DNA of 64,000 nt from Acanthacorydalis orientalis (lineage: Eukaryota; Arthropoda; Insecta; Megaloptera; Corydalidae). The notes below the pieces were generated by a model that was not told the origin of the DNA, did no database searches, and was given only the letters and a program-made list of their open reading frames with translations. Below, one piece after another: positions 22,339-31,637 of this stretch. Positions within the stretch are counted from its first letter, which is position 1, and every line of letters starts with the position of its first letter. Both the position numbers and the translations under genes were made by a program. The stretch spans positions 1,450,969-1,514,968 of the forward strand of contig CM068325.1 of assembly GCA_034766995.1 (NCBI GenBank), given 5' to 3'.

Positions 22339-25300
22339 TATTGGTTTCCAGGAGCAGAGAAAATTATTCGAACGACACGTGTGAGATAATAACGGACCGA
22401 ACAGAATGGAATGATTTAGAGGAAGACACTCGAAGGCGAATAGAAGACGAGAAGACGATTTGCCTGCGCGGTCGAGATGTGAAGCTGGCGGATTGCGAGA
22501 TCTCGAAATTCTCGGACTTATTGTACGACGGAATTCTCAATGACGTTGTCGATTCTACGGTCACGCTCGGAAAACCGATTGACTGCGGTATTTCGAACTT
22601 TATCGAGAGACGAATCTCTCTACGGAACCGAATAAGAAAAGATATATTTGAAGTCGATAGCAAGGACGATGTATACATTATTTGCAACATAAACGAGGCC
22701 GAGTTTCAGAGACTAGAACCGTCAGCGAAATGCAAGCTTGTTCCTACCGATACAGAAAATTCGCAAAACGTCTTTCTCGATCACTGTAACAAACAAAAAC
22801 GTGGAAACGTCACTCTGTTGCGGCATGAAAACGACGAGTTCTTCTGTCAAGACAGTAAATCAATAGACAGATTATTACCGTACGTGAATGAAGAATCGTC
22901 TAGGCCTATCGAACTACGTCGCCTAACCGACATAGATAATAGAATAGTTTTGATCATAGCCGAACCGGGAATGGGAAAGAGTGATTTGCTTACCGTTTTG
23001 GCCTCGCGGATGACTGAAGAAACGCCGAACACACTCGCAATTAAAATAAACTTAAATAATTGCACAAATGAATTCGAAAAACGGCTCGAAGGAAAACGAA
23101 CTTTCGCAGAACGAAGCGAGGCTATCGACTTTATCGTGGGAACTCAGTTGTACAACAATACAGAGGGTTACATGAACACGTTCGAGAGAAAGTATTTCGA
23201 GCGGCACTTCAGTCAATCCGACGAGATATTCGTTTTATTCGACGGATTTGACGAAATCGCGCCACACTACAGGGAAATCGTAATCGATCTCATCAAATTA
23301 ATTAAGGACATCAGTGCTGTGAGGCTGTGGGTGACGAGCAGACCGCAAGAGAAGCAGTACTTGGAAAATAAACTGAACGTGTTGTCCTGTTCGCTCGTCA
23401 GATTCACGACCGAAGATCAAGGTAACTTTTTCCTAGCTTACTGGAAGAGGCACGGGGCGGACGACCGGAGCGCACGTGTGAAGAAGTTCGTCGATCGTCT
23501 GATTAACGTGACGAGCAAGTCGATTCGTGACAAACACCAGCAGATGACCGGCATACCGTTGCAGTGCCGGATGCTCGGCGAAGTGTTCCAAGCGAAGTTC
23601 GATGAATATTTTGATTCTGAGCAAGACGACGCCGAAGCATATCTGCCCGACACTCTCGACATTCTAGAACTGTACGAAAAATTCATAGAGAAGAAACGAA
23701 TAATATATCAAGTGGAAAAATCAAAATTGAACACAACTCTTGTAAGTAACAAAATACAAAGTTCAAAAGATCGTGATAGATTTACCAAAACCCATTCATA
23801 CTTCGGTCTCTGCGCAATTTTCACGGAAGCTCACCTGCGTGACATACTGTCGGAGGAAGACCGGAAGAAAATGGGGAAGTACATACGCGAGGCCGAGGGC
23901 GGGAATGAAAGAAACGGAATTGTTCATATTGTCGAGAGCATGAGGCCCGCGTTTATACACAAAACGTTCGCTGAATATTTCGCGGCGAAATGGTTTCACG
24001 ATCGACTTAAAAACGACGGGTCCGACAGACGAGAGCGGCTGCTTGAATTCTTCAAACAACACTTCTTCGAGCCGGAATTTGAAATGGTGCGACGTTTCTT
24101 CGATCGCTTGTCGGCGAGAGGTGACATTTTCAAGGCGATTCTGAACAACGACGAAAAATGTTTGATCGCAATACTCGAGGCGCATTCAGATCGCGTCGAT
24201 TCTCTTGCAGACTTCGACAGAAACGCTTTACATCTTTGTGCCGCGTACGAATATAACAACCTGATTGGTATTTTAATTGAGAAGGGTGTACAGTCGATGA
24301 CGGTGGACAGTCTGTGTGGGTGGAAGCCGACCGAATATGCGTGCGCCGTAAGAAATTGGAAGAACGTAGACACGTTACTTGGGGTCGACGCTGACGATGA
24401 GACAGCATACGAGTATATGAAGGACGAGAAATTTATATTTTACGCAGCAACAAATGCTTACGTGAATACAACTAAATATTTAATTAAGTGCGGAACCTCT
24501 GTGAACAGCGTATGGGAACATAGATACTATGATTGGATCCAAAAAGTCAATATCCCATTTTATTTTAGGGGAACTAAAGGGGACACAGTATTACATTTCG
24601 CTGTTGAAGACGGTAGTGTTGAAATTATAAAAATATTAATTAAAGCGAATGCCGATCCAAATGTCAAGAACAACGACGGACGCACACCATTACATATAGC
24701 TGCTCGGATTGGTCATTATGAAATATCCAAATTATTAATAGAAGACGCTCAGGCAGCGAATGATGTTATTGATAGTGACGGAGATACTATGCTTCATCAT
24801 GCTGCTAGAGGTGGAAATGTTGACATTGCGAGACTATTAATCGCAGCGCATTTTGATCCAAATGTCAAGAACAAATACGGAAGCACACCATTGCATTTAG
24901 CTGCAATTACTAATCGTTATGCAATGTGCAAATTATTAATAGAAGACGCTCAGGCAGCGAATGATGTTATTGACAGTCGTGGAAATACTGTGCTTCATCA
25001 CGCTGCTGGAGGCGGAAATGTCGACATTGCGAGACTATTAATCGCAGCGCATTTTGATCCAAATGTCAAGAACAACGTCGGACGGACTCCATTGCATTCA
25101 GCTGCTCTCCGTGGTCATTATGAAATGTTCAAATTATTAATAGAAGACGCTCAGGCAGCGAATGATGTTATTGACAGTGACGGAGATACTGTGCTTCATG
25201 ACGCTGCTGGAGGTGGAAATGTCGACATTGCGAGACTATTAATCGCAGCGCATGTGGATCCAAATGTCAAGAACAACGACGGACGCACACCATTGCATTT

Positions 25301-28300
25301 GGCTGCTCACTTTGGTCATTATGAAACATTCAAATTCTTAATAGAAGACGCTCAGGCAGCGAATGATGTTATTGACAGTCACGGAGATACTGTGCTTCAT
25401 CACGCTGCTGGAGGTGGAAATGTCGACATTGCGAGACTATTAATCGCAGCGCATTTTGATCCAAATGTCAAGAACAACGTCGGACGGACTCCATTGCATT
25501 CAGCTGCTCTCCGTGGTCATTATGAAATGTTCAAATTATTAATAGAAGACGCTCAGGCAGCGAATGATGTTATTGACAGTCGTGGAAATACTGTGCTTCA
25601 TCACGCTGCTGGAGGCGGAAATGTCGACATTGCGAGACTATTAATCGCAGCGCATTTTGATCCAAATGTCAAGAACAACGACGGACGGACTCCATTGCAT
25701 TCAGCTGCTCTCCGTGGTCATTATGAAATGTTCAAATTATTAATAGAAGACGCTCAGGCAGCGAATGATGTTATTGACAGTGACGGAGATACTGTGCTTC
25801 ATGACGCTGCTGGAGGCGGAAATGTCGACATTGCGAGACTATTAATCGCAGCGCATTTTGATCCAAATGTCAAGAACAACGACGGACGGACTCCATTGCA
25901 TTCAGCTGCTCTCCGTGGTCATTATGAAATGTTCAAATTATTAATAGAAGACGCTCAGGCAGCGAATGATGTTATTGACAGTCGTGGAAATACTGTGCTT
26001 CATCACGCTGCTGGAGGTGGAAATGTCGACATTGCGAGACTATTAATCGCAGCGCATGTGGATCCAAATGTCAAGAACAACGACGGACGCACACCATTGC
26101 ATTTGGCTGCTCACTTTGGTCATTATGAAACATTCAAATTCTTAATAGAAGACGCTCAGGCAGCGAATGATGTTATTGACAGTGACGGAGATACTGTGCT
26201 TCATGACGCTGCTGGAGGCGGAAATGTCGACATTGCGAGACTATTAATCGCAGCGCATGTGGATCCAAATGTCAAGAACAACGACGGACGCACACCATTG
26301 CATTTGGCTGCTCACTTTGGTCATTATGAAACATTCAAATTCTTAATAGAAGACGCTCAGGCAGCGAATGATGTTATTGACAGTGACGGAGATACTGTGC
26401 TTCATGACGCTGCTGGAGGTGGAAATGTCGACATTGCGAGACTATTAATCGCAGCGCATGTGGATCCAAATGTCAAGAACAACGACGGACGCACACCATT
26501 GCATTTGGCTGCTCACTTTGGTCATTATGAAACATTCAAATTCTTAATAGAAGACGCTCAGGCAGCGAATGATGTTATTGACAGTCGTGGAAATACTGTG
26601 CTTCATCACGCTGCTGGAGGCGGAAATGTCGACATTGCGAGACTATTAATCGCAGCGCATTTTGATCCAAATGTCAAGAACAACGACGGACGGACTCCAT
26701 TGCATTCAGCTGCTCTCCGTGGTCATTATGAAATGTTCAAATTATTAATAGAAGACGCTCAGGCAGCGAATGATGTTATTGACAGTGACGGAGATACTGT
26801 GCTTCATGACGCTGCTGGAGGCGGAAATGTCGACATTGCGAGACTATTAATCGCAGCGCATGTGGATCCAAATGTCAAGAACAACGACGGACGCACACCA
26901 TTGCATTTGGCTGCTCACTTTGGTCATTATGAAACATTCAAATTCTTAATAGAAGACGCTCAGGCAGCGAATGATGTTATTGACAGTGACGGAGATACTG
27001 TGCTTCATGACGCTGCTGGAGGTGGAAATGTCGACATTGCGAGACTATTAATCGCAGCGCATGTGGATCCAAATGTCAAGAACAACGACGGACGCACACC
27101 ATTGCATTTGGCTGCTCACTTTGGTCATTATGAAACATTCAAATTCTTAATAGAAGACGCTCAGGCAGCGAATGATGTTATTGACAGTCGTGGAAATACT
27201 GTGCTTCATCACGCTGCTGGAGGTGGAAATGTCGACATTGCGAGACTATTAATCGCAGCGCATGTGGATCCAAATGTCAAGAACAACGACGGACGCACAC
27301 CATTGCATTTGGCTGCTCACTTTGGTCATTATGAAACATTCAAATTCTTAATAGAAGACGCTCAGGCAGCGAATGATGTTATTGACAGTCGTGGAAATAC
27401 TGTGCTTCATCACGCTGCTGGAGGCGGAAATGTCGACATTGCGAGACTATTAATCGCAGCGCATTTTGATCCAAATGTCAAGAACAACGACGGACGGACT
27501 CCATTGCATTCAGCTGCTCTCCGTGGTCATTATGAAATGTTCAAATTATTAATAGAAGACGCTCAGGCAGCGAATGATGTTATTGACAGTCGTGGAAATA
27601 CTGTGCTTCATCACGCTGCTGGAGGTGGAAATGTCGACATTGCGAGACTATTAATCGCAGCGCATGTGGATCCAAATGTCAAGAACAACGACGGACGCAC
27701 ACCATTGCATTTGGCTGCTCACTTTGGTCATTATGAAACATTCAAATTCTTAATAGAAGACGCTCAGGCAGCGAATGATGTTATTGACAGTGACGGAGAT
27801 ACTGTGCTTCATGACGCTGCTGGAGGCGGAAATGTCGACATTGCGAGACTATTAATCGCAGCGCATTTTGATCCAAATGTCAAGAACAACGACGGACGGA
27901 CTCCATTGCATTCAGCTGCTCTCCGTGGTCATTATGAAATGTTCAAATTATTAATAGAAGACGCTCAGGCAGCGAATGATGTTATTGACAGTCGTGGAAA
28001 TACTGTGCTTCATCACGCTGCTGGAGGTGGAAATGTCGACATTGCGAGACTATTAATCGCAGCGCATGTGGATCCAAATGTCAAGAACAACGACGGACGC
28101 ACACCATTGCATTTGGCTGCTCACTTTGGTCATTATGAAACATTCAAATTCTTAATAGAAGACGCTCAGGCAGCGAATGATGTTATTGACAGTCGTGGAA
28201 ATACTGTGCTTCATCACGCTGCTGGAGGTGGAAATGTCGACATTGCGAGACTATTAATCGCAGCACATGCTGATCCAAATGTCAAGAACGACTACGGACG

Positions 28301-28475
28301 CACACCATTGCATTTGGCTGCTTTCAATGGTCATTATGCAATGTGCAAATTATTAATAGAAGACGCTCGGGCAGCGACTGATACTCTGGACAAGTTCGGA
28401 AAGACTGCCTTAGAATACAATGCTAGAAAAAGCTCTGTCGATATTGAAATCCTATTCCTCAGAGCGGTTCCTTAG
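22317..28475 (+). CDS. NACHT-ankyrin part of nuclease-NACHT-ankyrin (STAND) protein
   Basis: 2,052 codons without an intron; the frame opens at a TTG and its first Met lies within the P-loop, so it must be translated as a continuation of the upstream frame. Residues 1-190 complete the alpha/beta linker (KIILVSRSR, VYIICN). The NACHT NTPase spans about 205-560: Walker A AEPGMGKSD (215-223), Walker B IFVLFDGFDEI (304-314), sensor LWVTSRPQE (337-345) and the winged-helix motif FIHKTFAEYFAAKW (546-559). Two degenerate ankyrin-like repeats (about 630-690) precede regular ankyrins from about 755 to the end, with residues 809-2014 being 18 near-identical 67-residue doublets. The C terminus is a diverged half repeat, then TAG. 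Architecture implies ligand-triggered oligomerisation by a repeat sensor, as in NLR and Avs proteins. Base composition is richer in G+C than the surroundings. Acquisition by transfer is possible but unproven. Confidence 0.92.
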   Translation: MRGLEKIILVSRSRENYSNDTCEIITDRTEWNDLEEDTRRRIEDEKTICLRGRDVKLADCEISKFSDLLYDGILNDVVDSTVTLGKPIDCGISNFIERRISLRNRIRKDIFEVDSKDDVYIICNINEAEFQRLEPSAKCKLVPTDTENSQNVFLDHCNKQKRGNVTLLRHENDEFFCQDSKSIDRLLPYVNEESSRPIELRRLTDIDNRIVLIIAEPGMGKSDLLTVLASRMTEETPNTLAIKINLNNCTNEFEKRLEGKRTFAERSEAIDFIVGTQLYNNTEGYMNTFERKYFERHFSQSDEIFVLFDGFDEIAPHYREIVIDLIKLIKDISAVRLWVTSRPQEKQYLENKLNVLSCSLVRFTTEDQGNFFLAYWKRHGADDRSARVKKFVDRLINVTSKSIRDKHQQMTGIPLQCRMLGEVFQAKFDEYFDSEQDDAEAYLPDTLDILELYEKFIEKKRIIYQVEKSKLNTTLVSNKIQSSKDRDRFTKTHSYFGLCAIFTEAHLRDILSEEDRKKMGKYIREAEGGNERNGIVHIVESMRPAFIHKTFAEYFAAKWFHDRLKNDGSDRRERLLEFFKQHFFEPEFEMVRRFFDRLSARGDIFKAILNNDEKCLIAILEAHSDRVDSLADFDRNALHLCAAYEYNNLIGILIEKGVQSMTVDSLCGWKPTEYACAVRNWKNVDTLLGVDADDETAYEYMKDEKFIFYAATNAYVNTTKYLIKCGTSVNSVWEHRYYDWIQKVNIPFYFRGTKGDTVLHFAVEDGSVEIIKILIKANADPNVKNNDGRTPLHIAARIGHYEISKLLIEDAQAANDVIDSDGDTMLHHAARGGNVDIARLLIAAHFDPNVKNKYGSTPLHLAAITNRYAMCKLLIEDAQAANDVIDSRGNTVLHHAAGGGNVDIARLLIAAHFDPNVKNNVGRTPLHSAALRGHYEMFKLLIEDAQAANDVIDSDGDTVLHDAAGGGNVDIARLLIAAHVDPNVKNNDGRTPLHLAAHFGHYETFKFLIEDAQAANDVIDSHGDTVLHHAAGGGNVDIARLLIAAHFDPNVKNNVGRTPLHSAALRGHYEMFKLLIEDAQAANDVIDSRGNTVLHHAAGGGNVDIARLLIAAHFDPNVKNNDGRTPLHSAALRGHYEMFKLLIEDAQAANDVIDSDGDTVLHDAAGGGNVDIARLLIAAHFDPNVKNNDGRTPLHSAALRGHYEMFKLLIEDAQAANDVIDSRGNTVLHHAAGGGNVDIARLLIAAHVDPNVKNNDGRTPLHLAAHFGHYETFKFLIEDAQAANDVIDSDGDTVLHDAAGGGNVDIARLLIAAHVDPNVKNNDGRTPLHLAAHFGHYETFKFLIEDAQAANDVIDSDGDTVLHDAAGGGNVDIARLLIAAHVDPNVKNNDGRTPLHLAAHFGHYETFKFLIEDAQAANDVIDSRGNTVLHHAAGGGNVDIARLLIAAHFDPNVKNNDGRTPLHSAALRGHYEMFKLLIEDAQAANDVIDSDGDTVLHDAAGGGNVDIARLLIAAHVDPNVKNNDGRTPLHLAAHFGHYETFKFLIEDAQAANDVIDSDGDTVLHDAAGGGNVDIARLLIAAHVDPNVKNNDGRTPLHLAAHFGHYETFKFLIEDAQAANDVIDSRGNTVLHHAAGGGNVDIARLLIAAHVDPNVKNNDGRTPLHLAAHFGHYETFKFLIEDAQAANDVIDSRGNTVLHHAAGGGNVDIARLLIAAHFDPNVKNNDGRTPLHSAALRGHYEMFKLLIEDAQAANDVIDSRGNTVLHHAAGGGNVDIARLLIAAHVDPNVKNNDGRTPLHLAAHFGHYETFKFLIEDAQAANDVIDSDGDTVLHDAAGGGNVDIARLLIAAHFDPNVKNNDGRTPLHSAALRGHYEMFKLLIEDAQAANDVIDSRGNTVLHHAAGGGNVDIARLLIAAHVDPNVKNNDGRTPLHLAAHFGHYETFKFLIEDAQAANDVIDSRGNTVLHHAAGGGNVDIARLLIAAHADPNVKNDYGRTPLHLAAFNGHYAMCKLLIEDARAATDTLDKFGKTALEYNARKSSVDIEILFLRAVP
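22330..22338 (+). other. frameshift site in A6 run
   Basis: The upstream frame reads TTG AAA AAA TAA. Moving back one base (or one additional A in the run) gives ...AAA AAA ATA ATA and enters the long downstream frame. No canonical X-XXY-YYZ slippery heptamer is present in the upstream frame (it is G-AAA-AAA), which favours an indel (assembly error, allele or pseudogenising mutation) over programmed frameshifting. A 47-nt GT-AG intron (22305-22351) would also restore frame, but its donor is poor and it is very short. Confidence 0.75.
24741..28358 (+). repeat. 18 x 201-bp coding tandem repeat (ankyrin doublets)
   Basis: Period is exactly 201 bp: GAAGACGCTC recurs at 24741, 24942 and onward to 28359. 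Each unit encodes two ankyrins, one of S(R/D)GxTVLHxAAGGGN type and one of DGRTPLHxAA type. Units 2-17 are nearly identical at DNA level and differ at a few linked positions (RGN/H versus DGD/D; GGT/GGC; HFDP-HSAALRG versus HVDP-HLAAHFG). The first and last units are more diverged, the usual sign of unequal exchange inside an array. Copy number may be misassembled. Confidence 0.97.
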
Positions 28476-28944
28476 TTTGTGACGACAATAGTTAAAGTTT
28501 CTGAACAGATTACAAAGAACACGTTAATACTTGCTGTCCTGTGATAAGTGTGCTTCGGCAACAGTGTACTCTACGAATAGAAACAAAATAGACATCGTTT
28601 TGAACAACAAACGAACGACAATTCAGTAGTAACAGTTACGAAGTCTGGGACTACGATTAACACGGCATTTACTAGACATTTAACACGTCGAGCGCCGAGA
28701 CTATTTCGTGTATGTTTCCGGTTACGGCGCGCGACACCGCCGCCCGGAGACGAACGTGGGACCGCGATTAGATCGCACGCGCATCTTCATATATACGGAC
28801 ACGCTTTGTGTATTATTTCGCGTTCACTTCGTTCGTTTCGTCGGAATCGCTTCATATTCTTCAACGAGTTAGTTCTGTTCCGTTTTCCGGTACAGTGAAG
28901 AGGACGTTTTTGTATTTTTATCAATCAGATGTCAGCGCAAGACG
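28476..28944. other. 3' flank, CpG-rich patch, no gene recognised
   Basis: Presumed 3' UTR and flank of the ankyrin gene. 28690-28860 is GC- and CpG-rich, with a TATATA at 28789, which could mark a promoter, but no following gene is evident. Confidence 0.4.
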
Positions 28945-29115
28945 GATACGAAAGTGAAACATGGAAGAGACTCTGATGTTAGAAAATATTGTATGAGACG
29001 CCACGCAGATGATGCAGCACGACATGGAAGAAATATTGCCAGACATTCGACTGAACAAATAACATTCTGTGATGACTGCAATGAAAAATCATTTCTCTGC
29101 CTCTACAGGGATTGA
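28945..29115 (+). pseudogene. possible piggyBac-type zinc-finger tail fragment
   Basis: A 56-codon open stretch ending TGA encodes DVRKYCMRRH, RNIARHSTEQITFCDDCNEK and SFLCLYRD. Its Cys/His spacing resembles the C-terminal cysteine-rich finger of piggyBac-family transposases (C..C...F.C..C...FLC). A splice-acceptor-like ...ATCAATCAG precedes it. No other piggyBac block lies nearby. Weak call. Confidence 0.3.
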
Positions 29116-29174
29116 ACAGAATCCGTCAAAATAATTTTTATCGTATCGCAATTGTATTATAGAGAATTAATATT

Positions 29175-29180
29175 AATAAA
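29175..29180 (+). terminator. candidate polyadenylation signal
   Basis: The first AATAAA seen downstream of the stop codon at 28475, about 700 bases away. Could serve the ankyrin gene; no other support. Confidence 0.3.
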
Positions 29181-29251
29181 AGTAATATCTAGATACTTTT
29201 CTCTTTTTCTAGCGTCTTGAACCTTTTTTTGATTCTTAATATAAGGATATT

Positions 29252-29520
29252 GTTACGGTATCATACGTACTAGAGAGAGAGACGGAGAGACAACAGACTC
29301 GATGGATTGCTGGTTGTGTTGAGGGAGTTAGGGGGCAGACGGGCGTAGGAAGTGGGATCAGCGAGAGGGATAAGAGTGCCGCGGCCAACAACAGACATTC
29401 GTGGGTATTTAAAGAAGTGAAGTGACTATTAATGTCTCTTGACATTGATAGTCACTACACAGAGTCTGTTGTCTCTCCGTCTCTCTCTCTCTCTCTCTCT
29501 AGTACGGATGATACCGTTAC
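29252..29520. mobile_element. short inverted-repeat (MITE-like) element
   Basis: Arms of about 45-55 bp: GTTACGGTATCATACGTACT then (AG)n and ACGGAGAGACAACAGACTC on the left, mirrored on the right (29462-29520). Flanked by GGATATT (29245-29251) and GGATACT (29521-29527), a near-perfect 7-bp direct repeat. 269 bp, no coding capacity. The TATCATACGTACTA motif also occurs alone near 14159. Confidence 0.75.
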
Positions 29521-29527
29521 GGATACT

Positions 29528-30354
29528 ATTTATTAAATTTTGTATCGTCAGTCACCGGGTGACCGACGTGTTCTGGAGCTTAACGTGTTCAATGACTCAA
29601 AATCAATAATTTATGTGTCATATTTCACTCGTCAGAAACCAGTAGTATCGCTTTTATTTAAATTATGAACAAACGGACACAGCTGAAAGAAAACGACTTG
29701 CTATTAACGTTTCTCATCGCAATATCAATCGGTGTGAATTATTTTTCTCCTCGTGTACCGTATGTTTATATCACATGGTATCAAATCTGTATCGATAACA
29801 GCTTTTGTATTTTTGCATCGCTCTGTATAATGTTTCGTGCATCATCATATTGTGTGTACTCTATATTTCATCCAGCTGCAATAGTGTGTCGATTTGAATT
29901 AAATTCAAATAAGTCGTTCCAGCTACTGCATAATCCGTCTGTTCTATTCCAATATTTTTTTCGAAATGACATTTTTATAGCGAGGGTGAACTCGTTTGCC
30001 CACGTCACAAAATCTGCATTGCCTCAACGCGACACGAAATCTTAGTCGTGGCGTGGTAGCAACGGAAGTAAGTGGTGGGTAAAAGTTGGGATTTCTGTGC
30101 GATCAACGAGTACTGCACCGGCGAATGGTATTTCAACATCCGACGCACGTCTAGTGAGACGTCGCGAAAGGAAAAAAATAATATTTTGATTAAACGGAAA
30201 ATAGTTCTTGATAAAAATCAACAATAATATCATTCTCTTATACCCTGTTATATTCATATACCGATCGCACAGGAGTTTCACTTCCACAGTGCGGCTTTCA
30301 ACGGACACAATTTTTTCTACGTTGGTTTATTTTCAGTTTCGAATAATCGATACT
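29528..30354. other. intergenic, nothing recognised
   Basis: A 126-codon open frame at 29665-30045 (+) has hydrophobic patches but no recognisable family or splice context. Not called as a gene. Confidence 0.4.
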
Positions 30355-30830
30355 AGTGACCAGGCCGCTCAACGTAACATACGATTATATGAGATGATAT
30401 TTTGTTTATTATGACAGCAACGGATGGCGCTAGTTGTTCGATTTACAAGTCATTTTGTATATCGTATTACTATTGGCAGAGGACACGAACGTGTAAATGC
30501 TCTCTTATTTGTCGAACAAAAATTGCATTCTTAATTAGTCGCTGTTCAAAAATGTCATCTGTTTAACATGCGTTTATGATCGCATTTAGCGCAGGCCGGT
30601 CGAAGTAACATACGAAAATATGAGAATAGTATTTAGTTTTGCGTATTTAAATAGATGGCGTTAGTTGTTCGACTTATAAGTCATTTTATGTATCGTTCGA
30701 CTATTGGCAGAGAACATGAACGTAGAAATGGTCTCTTATTGGTCGAACAAAAATTGCATGCTCAGCAAAAAGATGTTTAAAATATAATCTGTTTAATAAT
30801 GTTCATTGTCGCTGTTTGCACACTTTGTGA

Positions 30831-31177
30831 GAATGAATTTTGCTCGGCGTAGCTGTTACATTTATGATGTCCCGAAGGATAAATTATTTTATTGCCAAAG
30901 GACGAAAATCAGGTGAGTTATATTTTAATTTTATTAACTTTCATTGTTGATAGTTTGTTAGTTGTTTAACTTTCATTGTTGATTCATGTGTAATTATATT
31001 TGTATTGTAGGAGCACGCCTATGGCTTCGAGCAATCGGAATTGGCGAAGAACATGCTGATGCAGCATCTAAAGTGAAGAGATTGTGCAGACATATTTTTA
31101 AAACATGTGATTCTACCAGTTCTCCGCAAAACCGCTTAAATAGATCAGCCGTCCCCTCTTTGTGCTCGGAGAGACAG
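30831..31177 (+). pseudogene. THAP-domain remnant of P-like transposase
   Basis: Two exons encode a THAP-like zinc finger: RSCYIYDVPKDKLFYC in the first; LWLRAIGIGEEHADAA, RLCRHIFKTCD and NRLNRSAVPSL in the second. Compare the family pattern 'C..C...W...I....RLCS.HF...DF......LK..AVP'. The second Cys of the CxxC pair is Asp-Val context here, and the C-to-H spacing is one short, so zinc binding is doubtful. Confidence 0.75.
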
Positions 31178-31335
31178 GTATGAAATGTTTTGTTAACAAA
31201 ATCTGCATCTGTTAAAAATAAATAAAGTGGTTTATTAGATACGGTTTTGAAAAATAACAATTTTTCAAAATCATGCTATGTGAGACACAACGATCCGAAA
31301 GTACCGGATTTGTTTTTGAGAAGCGATAAACATTT

Positions 31336-31637
31336 TTTTTCATTTCATTGTTGTGCCAGCGTAAACGCTTCAGAGGTGTTGAGTGCGAGTTACGAGGACC
31401 TATGACTCATGGTGATAACGACGCTCGATCCGTCGATACGAACAACGTATCGAGAAGAGCGGAAGGCACTGTTCGAGCTTCTTGTTTATAGTAAGACGGC
31501 AACGATCAGGTGGTGGGTCGTCGGCTCGGGGCGCGAGAGAAGCCCGCTGCCCGCGACCCGCAGCCCGGGCCAGGACCTGTTCTCGTCATGAATGCGGAGG
31601 TGTTCCCATCACAACGCCAGTAGCTTCGGCCGCCTGT
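31336..31637 (-). mobile_element. retroposed insert with 14-bp TSD and A-tail
   Basis: About 302 bp flanked by AGCGATAAACATTT at 31322-31335 and 31638-31651. The second P copy (37359-37372) carries this site once and uninterrupted. On the minus strand the insert ends ...AATGAAATGAAAAAAAA, a poly(A)-like tail adjoining one target copy. The body is strikingly GC-rich. I recognise no tRNA or 5S head, so it is either an unknown SINE or a retrocopy of a cellular transcript. Confidence 0.8.

Noticed and set aside
22315..22351. 37-nt GT-AG intron to explain the frame break
   Set aside because: Length 37 does not restore the reading frame and is shorter than known insect introns.
24741..28358. CRISPR-like or satellite interpretation of the 201-bp array
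   Set aside because: The repeats are contiguous, in frame and encode ankyrin doublets; there are no spacers.
20947..28475. Bacterial contamination or endosymbiont origin of the contig
   Set aside because: Spliceosomal signals, eukaryotic transposons and AT microsatellites flank the gene on both sides in one continuous sequence; ancient transfer of the gene itself remains open.
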